Positions 21,524 through 34,840 of a stretch of DNA of 64,000 nt are shown here, in pieces. The position numbers and the translations under genes are program-made. The notes under the pieces are model-generated. The model saw only the letters and a list, made by a program, of their open reading frames with translations, ran no database searches and was not told where the DNA came from. The first letter of the stretch is position 1, and each line of letters opens with the position of its first letter. The stretch covers positions 186,001-250,000 of the forward strand of contig JAMXBD010001254.1 in the NCBI GenBank assembly GCA_024138025.1, written 5' to 3'. The stretch is from Combretum micranthum. Taxonomy: Eukaryota > Streptophyta > Magnoliopsida > Myrtales > Combretaceae.

Positions 21524-24500
21524 TGTAAACCGCCGAAATTTTGGAATCAGTTTAGCCTAAAATCCTAAACCGGAAGTCAACCGGAGCTCTAAAGGTTAAC
21601 AAAACCCTAATTAGACGTGATAACTTAAGTCCGGCAATCCCGAATAAGCAACTCAGTAAAAGTAAGTAGGAGTTTAGTGTATAGAATAGTGCGTAATTAT
21701 CTAAGGAAACGTAAAAAGATCAGTTTAGTAAAACCGCAACTCGTTTTGAACTGATCGGACACAGTTCTTGAAAAACGTGTCCCGGAGCCCAAAATAGTAA
21801 AAATATTCCGAATATACCGTTAGACTCATAAAAATATAAGGTTTTCAAAAATATCAGTTTCAAAATTTTTCGGCAAATAAAAATAACAGATATCGCTATT
21901 ATACGTGTATTTTCTTACTACCGGTACTTTATTAGTCATATCTACTTTACACTATACTATTCATTACTATTCTACACTATTCTTTTCTCTCTACTTTTTC
22001 TTACACTTGCTCTTACAAACACCATAACCTATAACCTTTACTTTTTACCTTTCATAACTTTATTTCACATCTACCTTACTTATTACTTCATTTAATCCAC
22101 AAAATACAAAAAAATAAAATGTCTCCCTCTCTCTTTTACCTATGGCTGGTGCCCCCCATGCCCCTCTCTCCGTAATTTGTTTCAATTTTCTTTTATTTTA
22201 ATCACACAAAAATCACTCCATATTTTCTTATAAATACCCCTCCTCTTTCACTTCTTTCACACAATTACTACCCACAAATTTCTTACTAAAACTCTCTCAA
22301 ATTCTCCTCTCAAAACTCTCTCCAAATATCTTCCAAAACTCTCTCAAAATAATTCCAAACAACTTCTACCTACACAAACCAGAACCACATAACACTACCA
22401 AAGTCTTCTTTAGGTAATCATTTCCTATTATTTCTTCTTCTCATGTCATGTAACTTTACATGACCATAGTGTGAGTTTCCAAAGACTAAATGATATGGAA
22501 GCTACATTATTTTCATGTATTGTTCTTGTTCATGAAAATCTATTTATGTTTATATTTTTTTTGTTCATATTATTGTTACTATATCCAAGAATTATTATCT
22601 ATATATATATACATATTCTTTAGAGCATATAAGCTCACTTGCAATTTATTTATTTATTTCATTACAATTTATTTATTCCTTGTTATTTTAAGACTAGTCT
22701 CTAGTTTTAGACTTGTTCTCATCAAATCAAAATTTTTTTTTTCTTTCTTTCATTTTATTTTGATTTTGGGACTAGTTTATTTCTTAGTCCCGGAGCCTTA
22801 AAAAAGCTAAGACTCCCAATACTTGACTTTATTATTTATGTTATTTGCTATTATTTCTCATAATTCATGTTCATTAAAATTGTTGTCCAAAATTTCAAGT
22901 TCTAAAAATAATTGACAAAAAGGAGATTTTGACACTTAGAAATAAGTTTATGTAAAGTATAAGATCTATGGTTTAAACAAAAATAAAGTTATCTCTTTTC
23001 AAGTTACAAAAAGAACCCACTAAGATTTTAGAAACTACTTTTACTATAAAAAGTTTCTTAAAACACTTATTATTCCACTTTGTTTTTATAAAGAAAATAA
23101 ATGTTTACGCAAGAATGATTTTTATGAAAAACATAACATGAAGAAAGGATGAGAAATTTTCAAATAAAGAACTTTGCAAACAAATAGACAAAGAAAATTG
23201 TATAGGAAAAATAAGTGGGAAAAATAATACTATTATGGAGAACTTAGAAAAAGGAAAACTTATTTTTAAAAAGTTATTTAAAAATAATAAAGCAAACATA
23301 AAACACCCTTAGAAAACAAAAGAAACAAAATATTCATTTCAAAAGATTTACAAAATGAATTCTTGTAAACTATATATTTCTAAAACTCCAAACGGACATT
23401 ATTTTACTCAAAAAACATGAATGGACAACAAAGCACTTGAGCATGAATAAAATATGAGCTAAGTAACCATAAAAAGAGAAATTTTCAACTATATAGATGA
23501 CTAAGTACTTATCAAACAAATTTTGATTGATTGAACCAAAGTTGTTTTTGAGTTGGAAAATTCGCGGTGAATTTTTTCACCACTGTTTTCAGAGCCTATA
23601 TGATCTTTTTTGTTAAAAATAATTTTATAAATGGATATATCTTTTTGAGTAGGTAGAAATCGGTATATTGTATGCGTGATTCCGAGTTAAAATGACCAAG
23701 TTATGGCCATTTTAAGTTGGAACTTTCCTTTATACGAACTTTAACATTCTTTTGACATTGTTTTGTCAAAATTCAAGAAATCATCAAGAAATACACATTA
23801 TGGGTATTTTCTTTGGCTAGGTGACTCCAAGGAAGGATACATATATCCCGAAGATTATTTCGATTGAGTGGAGTGTGTGAACGACTCATCCGTATAGAAG
23901 AATAGTCGACATGGCATCATGAGTTTATTTCCTTTAAATGCTATACTTGTTGTGCTTGTAATTTAGTTGCATTAGAGCTAGGAAAAAATAAATGGATATG
24001 TATGTAAAATAATTCATTGAAAGAATCCTAAGAATATCGAGGCCGGAATTGATTTAAATGTTTGTTTTAGTATAACACTTGCTTTGTATGAGATGCTTTG
24101 ATCGCCTTAAATTTGATAATAATAATGTTATGATATCATAAATAAATGGATTCATGCATACCACGAAGTGAGTCACATTGCATTTGGGTTATTACCCTTG
24201 GGTGAGAAGGATAGTAAGCTCATGTCGAAAGTAATACTAGGCGGAGTATTCGAAAGCGATTGCTTGGCGGCGTTATGGAAAAGGAAATGCTTGGCGGAAG
24301 ATCCGAAAGCAAGGCTCAATTCAAGTAGACTTCATATGCTTGGTGATATTGATCGAAAGCATAAAACTTTTTATTAAAACTACTTGTTTTGAGATTATGT
24401 ATCACCAAACCCCGAATGGAGGGCGCAAATCCACTCAACATATAGTTCTCGGAAAACTAAATGTCTTGTTTGCCCACGTGTATGTTGCATTCCATTTGTT

Positions 24501-24601
24501 TGATCAAATAACTTGTTTGAAAATTTGTTACAAGAAGTTATTTATGAAAATAATTCTCACTAAGCCTGTTAGCTTATTCCCCCATAGATATCTTTTGCAG
24601 T
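21524..24601 (+). repeat. Element B 3' LTR, first part (continues 27556-27927)
   Basis: Co-linear with the 5' LTR. It holds the TATA box (about 22230), donor-like 'ttag|gtaatc' at 22414 and both hairpins (about 22690-22710, 22768-22791). It is interrupted by solo LTR G after 'tttgcagt' and resumes at 27556 with 'tcccctatctgtggttgaga', matching the 5' LTR at about 16028. Confidence 0.9.
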
Positions 24602-27550
24602 TGTCACGCCTCAGAGGGTATCCTAAATGTGGCAGTCCGCCGCTTGTAATATTAAAGCTAATGAATGACAATCCTTAGTCACACAGGAGCTTCGATATCA
24701 CATATAAGGCGTGCTTCCAAGATAGTAGGAGACTCATAGAGGTACTATGTTTATATAGATAGCAAAAGCAAGCATGAACTTAAATAAATAAACATAAGAT
24801 CTTCAATTGATAACAAGTTCGTACATCATCTTGGGGACATTCCCCCGCCTTAATGTCTTTGTTCGACTATACTAATAACAAAATAAACATAACTTCCTCA
24901 TAAGTCTACTATAGAGATTTTTCCTAGAAGTCTACATTCAAAACTACAATACATAAACTTCTTCCAAAAACTCCTAGTAGCATAACCTCATTCCTGGCAT
25001 ACTGGGCTCCTCGGGGCCAACCATAGATAATCATATTATAATAGAAAACTATAGGGGTATAAACAAATCTAGCTTAGTGAGATAATTCCTAACTATATAA
25101 CATTTCCATGTGACAACCAAGTTATTTAATTCAAGCATATGTAATGCACCAATCACATGAACAACCAATACACAAGATTAACCAGAAATCAAGTGCAATA
25201 TGCATTTAACGCCCTCCGTGACAAGGGTTGGGTGGTTATAGGCCCATACAACCATCAATATTTGTAGACTTGCCGGCTCCTGCTTACCCTGTAAACTTTC
25301 TGGCTCGTACTGGCCCATGTAGACTTACTGGCTCCTACCAGCCACCACTACCACTTCCTCTTTTCCTCACACGAACAATAGTAGTGAAATAAATGTGACT
25401 CACAAGTATGATATGCATGAATAAATTTCAATTAAACATTTAACCATATAAGTTGAATTTATGTTAAAGGTGATCAACCATAATTTCATCATATCAATAC
25501 AAGAGTCACACTTTTATTTAACATATTGTCTTTCGATATACTTAATTTTCTTTCAATAGTTATTTCATAACAATTGTTCATTTATCTTTTCCTAAATTTC
25601 TAGTGCCACTAATTACAAGCACAAATAAGGAAATGTAACTTAGGGAAAGAATTAACTCACTCCATAATCGGTAGGTCTAATCGAAATAGTCCTCTGGATA
25701 GACGATATCGGGTTCCTCATCACCTAGACAAGATGAAATACCCAAAATGAGTCTTTCATAAAACTTCTATTCTTGAAGATCTTAAACTTCTCTTAAAATC
25801 GCGGTAAAATCGTATAAGGAGAAATTCCAACTTAAAATGGTCATATCTTGCTCATTTTAACTCGGAATTTCGCGTATAATATATTGTTTTCTACCTACTC
25901 GAAAAGATCTACGCATTTCTAAGTTTATTTTCATAAAACTAGGTCGTTTGGGTTCCGAAAAGACAGCGACCAGATTTGCCACGAATTTGCAAAAACTTGT
26001 TTTCCTTCTTGTAAACAAAGCTCATTTGAAAAGATAAATATTTCAAGTATTTAGTAAACTTTTTGAAAGATATAAACATATATGTAATGGCTTATGACAA
26101 ATGTATGAAGTAAATGAAGTTGTCTCAACTTATGAAAAGTAAGGTTTTAAAAGACTTTGAACTTGAGATTTTATTAGAATATTTATTTTACTTTTAAAAG
26201 GATTCTTGAGTTTTTTGATATGAATATTTCTTTTTTTGAAATTAATTTCTTGCAACTACTTTGATTTCCTAAGGAGTGGTTTTATTTTCTAAACTTAGAT
26301 TTCAACAAGTTTAAAAGTAATAAAATGATGTTCTTGTTTCTTGTAGTGATTCTTAAAAGAGTTTCTAATACTTGATGAAAATAAGTTTTATAAAACCTGT
26401 TGTTTATTTTAAGAAAAATCATTTCCAAATATGTTCTTGAGTTTTTAAGAAATCGATTTCCTACTTTTATTTAACAAAACCTTTAGTTTATGAAAACACT
26501 TCCTCATCTATTTTTATTGAGACAAAAACATTATGTTCATGCATGAGTATGAATAATAAACTATAGAAATATAAAGGAACATAATAACTTGAAATATTAA
26601 GCAAATAAGAAAGTAAATCAAGTATTAGGACCTTAGCTTCATCAAGGTACCCCGGGACTAAGAAAAGACTAGTCCCAAAAAGAAAAGAAAAAGAAATTGT
26701 TTTGACTTGATGAGGACAAGTCTAAGACTAGAATGACTAGTCTTAAAAACAATTTGAAATAAATAAATTGCAATAAGTAAATAAATTGCATTAAAGGTAA
26801 ATAAATTACAAAACAATGAGCTTATATGCTCTAAATAATATATATAGCTATATAGATATATTAGATAGTAATAAACATAAAGGAACATAAAGGAATTGTG
26901 ATTATGAACAAAAACAAAGTATGAACCTATTGTTGCTTTCTTAACCTTCATGGTTTTAGAAAACACACACTAAGCTCATACTAAGTAAATGAACATAAAG
27001 AAAGCTTAGAGAAATTTTTACCTAAAAGAAGCTAAACTAGGAAGAACTTCTTGAGAAAATTCTTGAGAGATTTTGAGAGAGATTTTGGTATAGTATCTTT
27101 AATGTAGAAGTGGTGTAAAAGAAGTGAAGGTATGAGGGGGTATTTATAGGAAAATGTGGGAGATAATTTGTGTTAATTAAATAAATGAAAAACAAAACAA
27201 ATTGAGGGAAATTGAGAGGGGGCCGGTGCCATTCATGCATGGGGGGAAGAGAAAAATTTATTTTTTTTGTTATTTTGTTAATTAAAAGTAAGAAATGAAA
27301 GATGGGAAGTTGTATTGGAAATGAAAATGTGTAAGAAATAGGTGTATGGGTTGTAAGAATAGGTTGTAAGAAAAAGTATAGATAGATGAATAGTGTAGAA
27401 TAGTAGAAAATCGTGTAATGTAAAAGTAGACATGACAATTTAATGCCGGTAGTAAAAAAATACGCGTATAAAAGTGATATCTGATATTCCAGTTGACTTC
27501 TGATTAGGGTTTAGATCTTTAATTCGATTACAGAACTTCGGGGGTTTACA
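24602..27550 (-). mobile_element. Solo LTR G, inverted, inside B's 3' LTR
   Basis: On the plus strand it begins TGTCACGCC and ends GGGTTTACA, so on the minus strand it runs TGTAAACC...GCGTGACA like B's LTR. Flanks are GCAGT (24597-24601) and GTAGT (27551-27555), a 5-bp target duplication with one transition. B's undisturbed 5' LTR reads 'tttgcagttcccc' at this point, confirming the insertion. It is 2,949 bp. It carries the same TATA box and twin hairpins (26654-26676, 26723-26745). No internal genes, so it is a solo LTR. Confidence 0.92.
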
Positions 27551-27555
27551 GTAGT

Positions 27556-27927
27556 TCCCCTATCTGTGGTTGAGACCACGAGGACCTTGCAGTCAAGTAA
27601 TTTATTTTTGGATAAAGGAAAATTTAGATGAAGTTTAGTATTAGAAATGATGTACAAATATTCTTGTAATAGATTAGTGACAAAGGGAAATGTCCCTAAG
27701 TTTGTAAAATCATTGTTATATGAAAATAAATATTATGAATCTTCTTTTCTTAATATGTTATTATATCTTTTTAAGCTTCATGATTCCATGTATGGTCCTC
27801 TAAATTTGTGAGAGCATGCCTTACACTTAATATCAAGGCTTTTGGGAGTGGCTAAGGTTGTCATACTTAAGCTTTAATATTGAGTGTGGCAAATTGTTAC
27901 GTTTAAGGTTCCCCTTGGGACGTGATA
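27556..27927 (+). repeat. Element B 3' LTR, final part
   Basis: Matches B's 5' LTR from about 16029 to 16400, ending 'cttgggacgtgata' where the 5' copy has 'cttggggcgtgaca'. It is followed by the GTAAT target duplication and the last 22 bp of A's 5' LTR. Confidence 0.9.
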
Positions 27928-27961
27928 GTAATGCCTACAGGCTAAGGCATTACAGCTTAAT

Positions 27962-27973
27962 TGGTATCAGAAC
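27962..27973 (+). other. Element A primer-binding site
   Basis: 'tggtatcagaac' matches the initiator-Met tRNA complement TGGTATCAGAGC with one transition. It lies 7 bp after A's 5' LTR end at 27954. Confidence 0.8.
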
Positions 27974-28150
27974 AATAGGTTTTGAATCTTATAAATTTAG
28001 GTTTGACTCCTTAGGACGGTAAGATTTAATGGGTGGGGTAGAATACTAGGTTTGTTGCTTAGTTAAGATGTTGATTATCTTTTAGATTTTAAGTTTTTAT
28101 CTTTTAGTTGGATACCCTCATCTAATCTTGTGGTACTTTTTTGTTTTAGA

Positions 28151-29235
28151 ATGCCTCTAAGGAGAAGGTTCATGAGGAAAATGAGAATGTGGGGTAGTAG
28201 CAGAATGAGCAGCAGGCTCAGAATGAGGATTTACCATCGCCTCCACCTGTAGGATAGCAGGTTCCACTTGATGCTACACAACTTATGCAAGCTGTAAATG
28301 CTTTGTTGGGAGTGGTTGGTCTACAACAGCAGGATATGAAGACGGACATGCAGATGGTCTAAGCGAATGCTGAAGCTTGGAGAAAGGAGACTCAGAAGCT
28401 AAATGGGAATTGAGGTAATGGAGCTAGACATGCAGATGTCTTGAGTTTGAACAAATTTGTTGACCTGGTGCATAAGTTTGAGCCAGTACCAAGTAAGCCT
28501 CTTGATGCAGAGTTGTGGATGGAGGACGTTGAGAAAACTTTTGCTGCTCTAGATATTCTAGAAATGGGGAAAGTTGAGTATGCTTCCTACTTACTAATTG
28601 GGAGAGCCAATAATTGGTAGCTGAGCACCAGAAGACACATGCCTAGTTTAGTCCCATGGCAGATGTTTCAGCAAGCCTTCTACAAAGAATTCTTTACAGA
28701 CAGTGTTAAGCAGAGAATGCTTCATGAGTACTATACTCTACATCAATGAAAGTTATCAGTAGAGGAATATGAGGCGGAACTGCACAGAATGATGAGGTTT
28801 TTACCTAATTCCTTAAAAGAGAGAGAAGAGATCAAGGTTAGCAGGTTCATTACTGGTCTAGAACCCGAGATTCAGTATCAAGTTAATTTGATGGATTTGG
28901 GAAATTACTTAGCAGTGGTGAATAAGGCTAAGATAATGGAATAGGGTTTGAGCAAGATTAAGATCCGTGAGTCCTAGAGAGGACAAATATTCTTGGGCAA
29001 GAGACAGCATCCAGTTTGGTGACTTTTGATAAAGGCAAGAGACATTTTATAAAACCTTTTAGGTTAGCAGTAGCGAGTATTGATAAGAGATGTGCCAGAT
29101 GCTTAGGACCACATGATCTGAAGGATTGTAAGTGGGTAGAAAATGCTTATTTCTCATGTGGGCTTTAAGTGTAGATAGAAAGACACCAAGCTGTGGATTG
29201 TAAAGGAGGGCAGTATGGTAGAGTTTATTCGGGTC
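28151..29235 (+). pseudogene. Element A gag, broken
   Basis: A likely start ATGCCTCTAAGG at 28151 is followed by shifted frames. The capsid domain (about 28441-28960) shows LNKFVDLVHKFEPVP, LDAELWMEDVEKTFAAL, WQMFQQAFYKEFF, LSVEEYEAELHRM and VSRFITGLEPEIQYQV, typical of chromovirus gag. A zinc knuckle CARCLGPHDLKDC lies at about 29091-29129 (CX2CX3HX4C, one residue short of canonical). At least six stops interrupt it. Confidence 0.85.
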
Positions 29236-29309
29236 AGGGACAACAAGCATCAGCAAAGGTATATGCTCTTTAGCATAGTGAGACATCTAGTGTAGATACT
29301 ATCACGGGT

Positions 29310-30456
29310 ATGTTTCCTATACTCCTACATAGTGCATATATATTATTTGATACTGGTGCTAGTTTTTCTTGTGTTTCCGAATCGTTTGTGGCTGTCTGTG
29401 GTATATCTGTTGAGTATATGCATGATTGTATGTCTGTTAGTACGCCTTTAGGAAATGGGTCTATGTTGAACAGAATTTGTAGAAATGTAGATATTGAGAT
29501 AGAAGGTAGGCATTTACCTGCAGATTTGGTTATGCTGGATATGTTAGACTTCGATGTGATTTTAGGTGTCGATTGGCTAACAAAGTATCATGTGGTAATA
29601 GATCGCCATAATCTTGTGTTGGAGTTTAGTTTGCTCGGGAAAGACCAGTTTGCTTGTAAGTTGGTAGTACAAAAACTTCCAGTTCTACCTACCTATGAAC
29701 TATAGGAAAGATCAGCTTTGGCTTCCATGGTGAAGGAGGATAAGCAGGAGATAGTGTTGTCTGATATACCGATTGTATGTGAGTATCCAGAAGTTTTTCT
29801 AGAGGATTTGCCTGGATTACTACTAGTAAGAGAAGTGGAGTTTGGTATTGATTTGGTACAAAGTACTACATTGATATCAAAGACTCCTTATAGAATGCCT
29901 CCTACAGAACTGGTAGAGCTTAAAGTACAGTTGGATGATCTATTGAAAAAGAAGTTCATTAGACCTACTGTATCACCCTAGGGAGCTCTAGTTTTATTTG
30001 TTAAGAAGAATGATGGAAGTATGAGATTGTGTATTGACTACAGAGAGTTGAATCAGGTGACAGTCAAGAACAAGTATCCTTTGCCACAAATAGATGATTT
30101 GTTTGATCTGTTGACATGAGCTTTTATATTTTCAAAGATAGATTTGAGATCTGGATATCATCAGCTAAGAATGAAAGCAGAAGATGTTTAGAAGATAGCT
30201 TTCAAGACAAGGCATGGACACTATGAATTTGTTGTCATGCCTTTTAGACTCACAAATGCACCAGCAATGTTTATGGATTTGATGAATAGGTTTTCAGGGA
30301 ATATCTTGATATGTTTGTTGTAGTTTTCATTGATGATGTACTGGTGTATTCAAGGAATAAAGAGGAACATGAGGAACATCTAAGACTAGTTCTAACTAGA
30401 TTGAAGGAAGAGAAGCTGTATGCAAACTTTTCAAAGTGTGAATTCTGGTTAGAATA
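29310..30456 (+). pseudogene. Element A protease and reverse transcriptase, broken and split by solo LTR C
   Basis: An open frame at 29310-29705 is the aspartic protease: ILFDTGASFSCVSE has the DTGAS active site, followed by FDVILGVDWLTKY. Reverse transcriptase follows from about 29718: [61 protein letters not shown], then FIDDVLVYS, the YxDD box with Phe for Tyr. In-frame stops lie at 29703, 29979, 30118 and 30190, with a frameshift near 30290. The frame stops at 30456, where C is inserted, and resumes at 34841. Confidence 0.9.
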
Positions 30457-30461
30457 GGTGT

Positions 30462-33400
30462 TGTAAACCTCTGAAATTTTCATAATTTTTAGAAAATAAT
30501 CCTAGAATCTAATAAAAAAAAAAAAATGAAACCCTGAAAATCGACCTAAGTTAAGACCAAAGTTTAAATAAGGTCAAACACGAGAATTCTTAATTTTGAG
30601 GAAAAGGGAACTTTCAAAACAAATTAAAAAATCCAACTATCGGTTGATTCAACATCCGTACACCAATCAAATCATCCATCTGATTCCTAACACGCAAATC
30701 AAGACGATATATCTAAATAACGCTCAACAACGAAATACTAAGACCTTAAATCCTTCAGTGAATTTTAGAATAAATATTTTCAATTTTCACCAAAAATCAA
30801 ACTAAGTTAACCCATAACCCCATACTCGATTAAACGATCTCGAGAACTAAAAAATCTTAAATAATCACAAATAAAATAAAATAAACCATAGACATTGAAC
30901 TAAAAATGGAATACGGACAAAACTCCAAAATTATATGATCTTACGAATAACTTAATAAAACTGGAAGTCAAACCGGACCCTAAAAGTCAAAAAAGCTTAC
31001 AACAAACCATAGTATTTAAGATCTGGCAATCTTGCGCTCTTAAACCTTAAACAAAAAATGAAAATCATTGTTGATAATAGTTCGTAATAATATAGAGAAG
31101 CTTAAAAAATACCAGATTCGCGAATTCCTAGTGTCCTTCGGATCCGAACGAGATCAGTTTTCAAAAACTATGCGCTGGTACACCGAACAGAAAAAATATT
31201 CCATTAATACCAATAGACTTGTGAAAATATAAGGTTTCCAAAAATATCAGTTTTAGAATTTTTTCGTAGCTAAATATTACAAATATCGCATTTATACACG
31301 TATTTTTATTACATCGGTATTTTAATTGTCTAGTCTATTATTTATAGTACTTTTCTACTATTCATTACTATTCATCTATCTCTACTCTTTCTACTATCTA
31401 TTCTTACAGCCTACATACCTATTTTTTACAATTTTCTTTTCCCATAAAAATTCTACTGCACATATTACTAAACTTCTCTTACACTTTTCTTCTAAAATTA
31501 ATTTTTAATCACTTGTCTCTCTCTCTTCCTCTAGTTGCCATCCTCCCCTCTCTCTCTTCACTTTTTAATTATTTTCTTTTTTAATTTATTTTATTACATC
31601 TAATTTTTACTTCAAAATTCTATAAATACCCCCTTCCTCCTTTATTCTTTCACACAACTTATTTTACTATCAAAACTCTCCCAAAATTTCTCCACAAATC
31701 CTCTCTCCAAAATTTCTCTCTACCAAAACTCTCTTTCACCAAATACTCACAAAATTTCTCTCTATACACAATCTAACTACCATTTCTCACTAACCACATA
31801 ACCATACATTCACTACCTTCTTCCTATACCATAAACACTTTTAGTAAAACTCCTATTCCTATTTATTTACCCATGTCCTGTAACTTAACATGACTATGGT
31901 GTTGTTTTGAAACTCATATAAGTAGTAAAAGCAACAACATGTTCATGTTTTGTTCTTATACATGAAATTTAAATTTTATTATGTTCATATATATGTTGAT
32001 TATTAATGATATTATTGTTTTTATGCTAATTTCTTATTCATATCTAACTAAATATATTTATGTATTTATATATAATCTTTAGAACATATAAACTCACTTG
32101 TTATTTATTTATTTTAATGCCTTGCAATTTATTTATTTCATGCTATTTTAAGACTAGTCTTTCTAGTCTTAGGCTTATCCTTATCTAGTCAAAACAGCAT
32201 TTTCTTTCTTTTCTTTATTCTTTTTGGGGCTAGTCTATTCTTAGTCCCGGGATGCCTTGATAAACCTAAGGCTCCCAATACTTGACCAGAATACCTTGAT
32301 GAAGTTAAGGTTCCTAATATGTGATATTATTATTATTATTATTTTCTAGTATCTTTCTCATGTATTTATTATTTTATATGCTCATAATACATGCATCTAT
32401 ATAATGATATTGTCTTAACTAAATCTAAAAGTAGATTTTTTCTTTAATAAAGGAACTTGAAATCAAATTTCTATTATGTGACTTGTCATAGAGTTATTAT
32501 CACCAATATAGAAATGGAATAATATAAGCTTTCTCAAAATTTGCTTAAATAACAAAGATAACTTATGAAGGAAATATAAGTAATAAATATTTTCTTTTAA
32601 TAATATGGTAACCTAAGTCTTAGGAGAATAATTTGTTGGTTTTCAAAGTTTTTACAAAAAGCTTAAGATTAAACTCTTTTCAACTTCATAACAAACTAAG
32701 AAGCAAACTAGTTTTCAAAGTTAAGATAAAATCAACCCATAAAGTTATAAACCCACTTAGGATAAATAATGATTTTCAAGTTTCTAAAGAAGAAACTTAG
32801 CTTCAAAGAATATAAATATAATAAGATAAAAAACAAATGATTTTATCAATAAATAGGATTCTTTTCAAATAAAATTTGTAGAGGAAATAAAAGATCAAGT
32901 TTTTGAAAACAACAACTTATATTTTAAACAGGAAATATAAGAAGAAAAGACTCATTTTCTAAAACCATTCTAAATGCAAATTTATAAATATGATATCAAC
33001 AACTAAATAAACTTTTGATAACTTTGATATTTTATCACTAGAAGTAAAAATTATAAAAGACCAAAGTCAAAGGAAAATTTAATTATTTTGAAAAAAGGAA
33101 TGAGAAAAATAAAATAAGAATATACTCATTTATAATAACCTAGAAAAATATAAAGTCTCTTCAAAATACTTGAAAAGAAATTTGTCAAGTTAAGTTTTAA
33201 CACTTCAAAATGAATTGTTTTAATGAAATAAATATTTGAGACACTATTATTAGAATTTTTGCATATAAAGTGAGCTTATTTATATACTCAAATGATTTAT
33301 CAATCATATATATATATATATATATATATGTCTTTTTATTAAAGGACTTTTGAATGAAGTTGAGTTGGAAAATTGTTTCGCAAAATCGGGAAATATTCGT

Positions 33401-34835
33401 TTGGAATCTGTACCCTACTGTTTTTGAACCTAAATGACCTTATATGACAAAAATAACCTTAGAGAAAACGGTATATTATATGCGAAATTCCGAGGTAAAA
33501 TGAGTAAGTTATGGCCATTTTAAATCGGAATTTCATTATATGCGATTTTGACGAACGTGGTGAAATATAATTAGAAAGTTTAAGTAGAATTTCTATGAAA
33601 TACTCATTCCAGCTATTTCTTTTGTCTAGGCGACGAAGAATACGAGATTACCATTCCTGAAGGTTACTACGACTAAGAAGATTGCGAAATGGATGAGTGA
33701 GTTATTTCTCTTAATTTCGTTACCTTGCTTGTACTTGTAAAGTAGTGGCATTAGTATACTAAGAAAAGATAAAAAAGGATATGTATGGGGAATCCGGGAA
33801 TATGTATATATATGATTCTATGCTTATATGTGAAATGAGAATTAAGAATATCGTAACTTTAAATTGCGTGTTTAAGTGTTTTGTTTACTTACTTGTATTA
33901 CTGCTTATTGTTTGTTAAATTGATTGATCGCTCCCCTTAATAAACCTTAATAAGGTTTAGCTTAAGAAAAATAAAACGCTCACGCATAGCATCCATCGAG
34001 TCACATTTCTTTCGGAAGGCTGCTACTTCTACGCGCAGAGTTGGATTGGCTGCTATCGTGCTGGGATACGGGCCATCTTTCTTCTGAGAGAATCCAAATC
34101 ACTCGGGGAATGTGACTCTAGATTCGGAGCCGAGCCAACCGAACGCTTTGGGTGGGGACCTAGGGACTAGCAGTAAAAGGTCGAGGATCTTCATCAACAA
34201 TTGCCTAACCTTTGATACGGAAGGGTAAATCCGTTCTATATATGGTTTCCAAATAACTATATATATTTTGTGTAATCACATGATTGTAGCATTGTATGCA
34301 TAGCATATGTGTGAAAATTTAAATGAACTTGTTTGAAACCATGGTACGAATGAAAAGGAATACCTTACTAAGCTAGTTGTAAGCTTATACCCCCATAGAT
34401 TTTGTTTAAATAGGTATACCCATGGCTTAAATCGAAGATCATGACATTAAGGAAGTCATGGAAGATGTTAAACTTTTATGAAGGCAATGGGAACATAGGA
34501 TGAAGTCACCTTGTAAGGTTCCTTATATGTAATATATGCTATGTTAGTGTTTTGGAAATTTCTAAGAAGTGTATTTATTTCGACTTGAAAACAATAGAGG
34601 GATATGCCCCTAAAAATTGTAATTTACCATGTTTATATTTTATGATAAGCATTCTCATTGCCTTGTTACTTAATCATTATCAATGTAAATTGCGCTACTC
34701 CAATGCGTTCCCTTGGTTGTGATGTATGCCTTGTACATGATATGGAAACCTTTGCATGACTAAGGTAGCCATTCTTAGGCTTTAGTATTGTGTACGGCGG
34801 ACTACCAGGTTTAATATACCCCTTGGGGCATGATA
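30462..34835 (+). mobile_element. Solo LTR C, B superfamily, inside A's polymerase gene
   Basis: It begins TGTAAACC and ends 'ccttggggcatgata', 4,374 bp, with a perfect 5-bp target duplication GGTGT (30457-30461, 34836-34840). Removing it rejoins KCEFWLE to the downstream RNase H-side polymerase sequence. It shares the TATA box (about 31621) and twin hairpins (32149-32171, about 32226-32248) with B. It has about 480 bp more 5' sequence than B, with a second 'ctggaagtcaa' motif at about 30960. A (TA)n tract lies at about 33307-33329. No coding sequence. Confidence 0.92.
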
Positions 34836-34840
34836 GGTGT

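Larger units (their letters stand above)
12917..27927 (+). mobile_element. Element B: long-LTR Ty3/gypsy element, degenerate, nested in A's 5' LTR
   Basis: The element begins TGTAAACCCC at 12917 and ends 'gggacgtgata' at 27927. A perfect 5-bp target duplication GTAAT lies at 12912-12916 and 27928-27932. Its 5' LTR (12917-16400) is 3,484 bp and its 3' LTR (21524-24601 plus 27556-27927) is about 3,450 bp, split by solo LTR G. Without G the element is about 12.06 kb. The internal region holds an extra reading frame upstream of gag, gag with zinc knuckles, and eroded protease and reverse transcriptase. LTRs are about 96% alike over a 300-bp sample read by eye, so B is younger than A. Confidence 0.92.

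Noticed and set aside
30271..30483. Minus-strand frame within reverse transcriptase
   Set aside because: Antisense to the FIDDVLVYS region of element A and runs into the inserted LTR.
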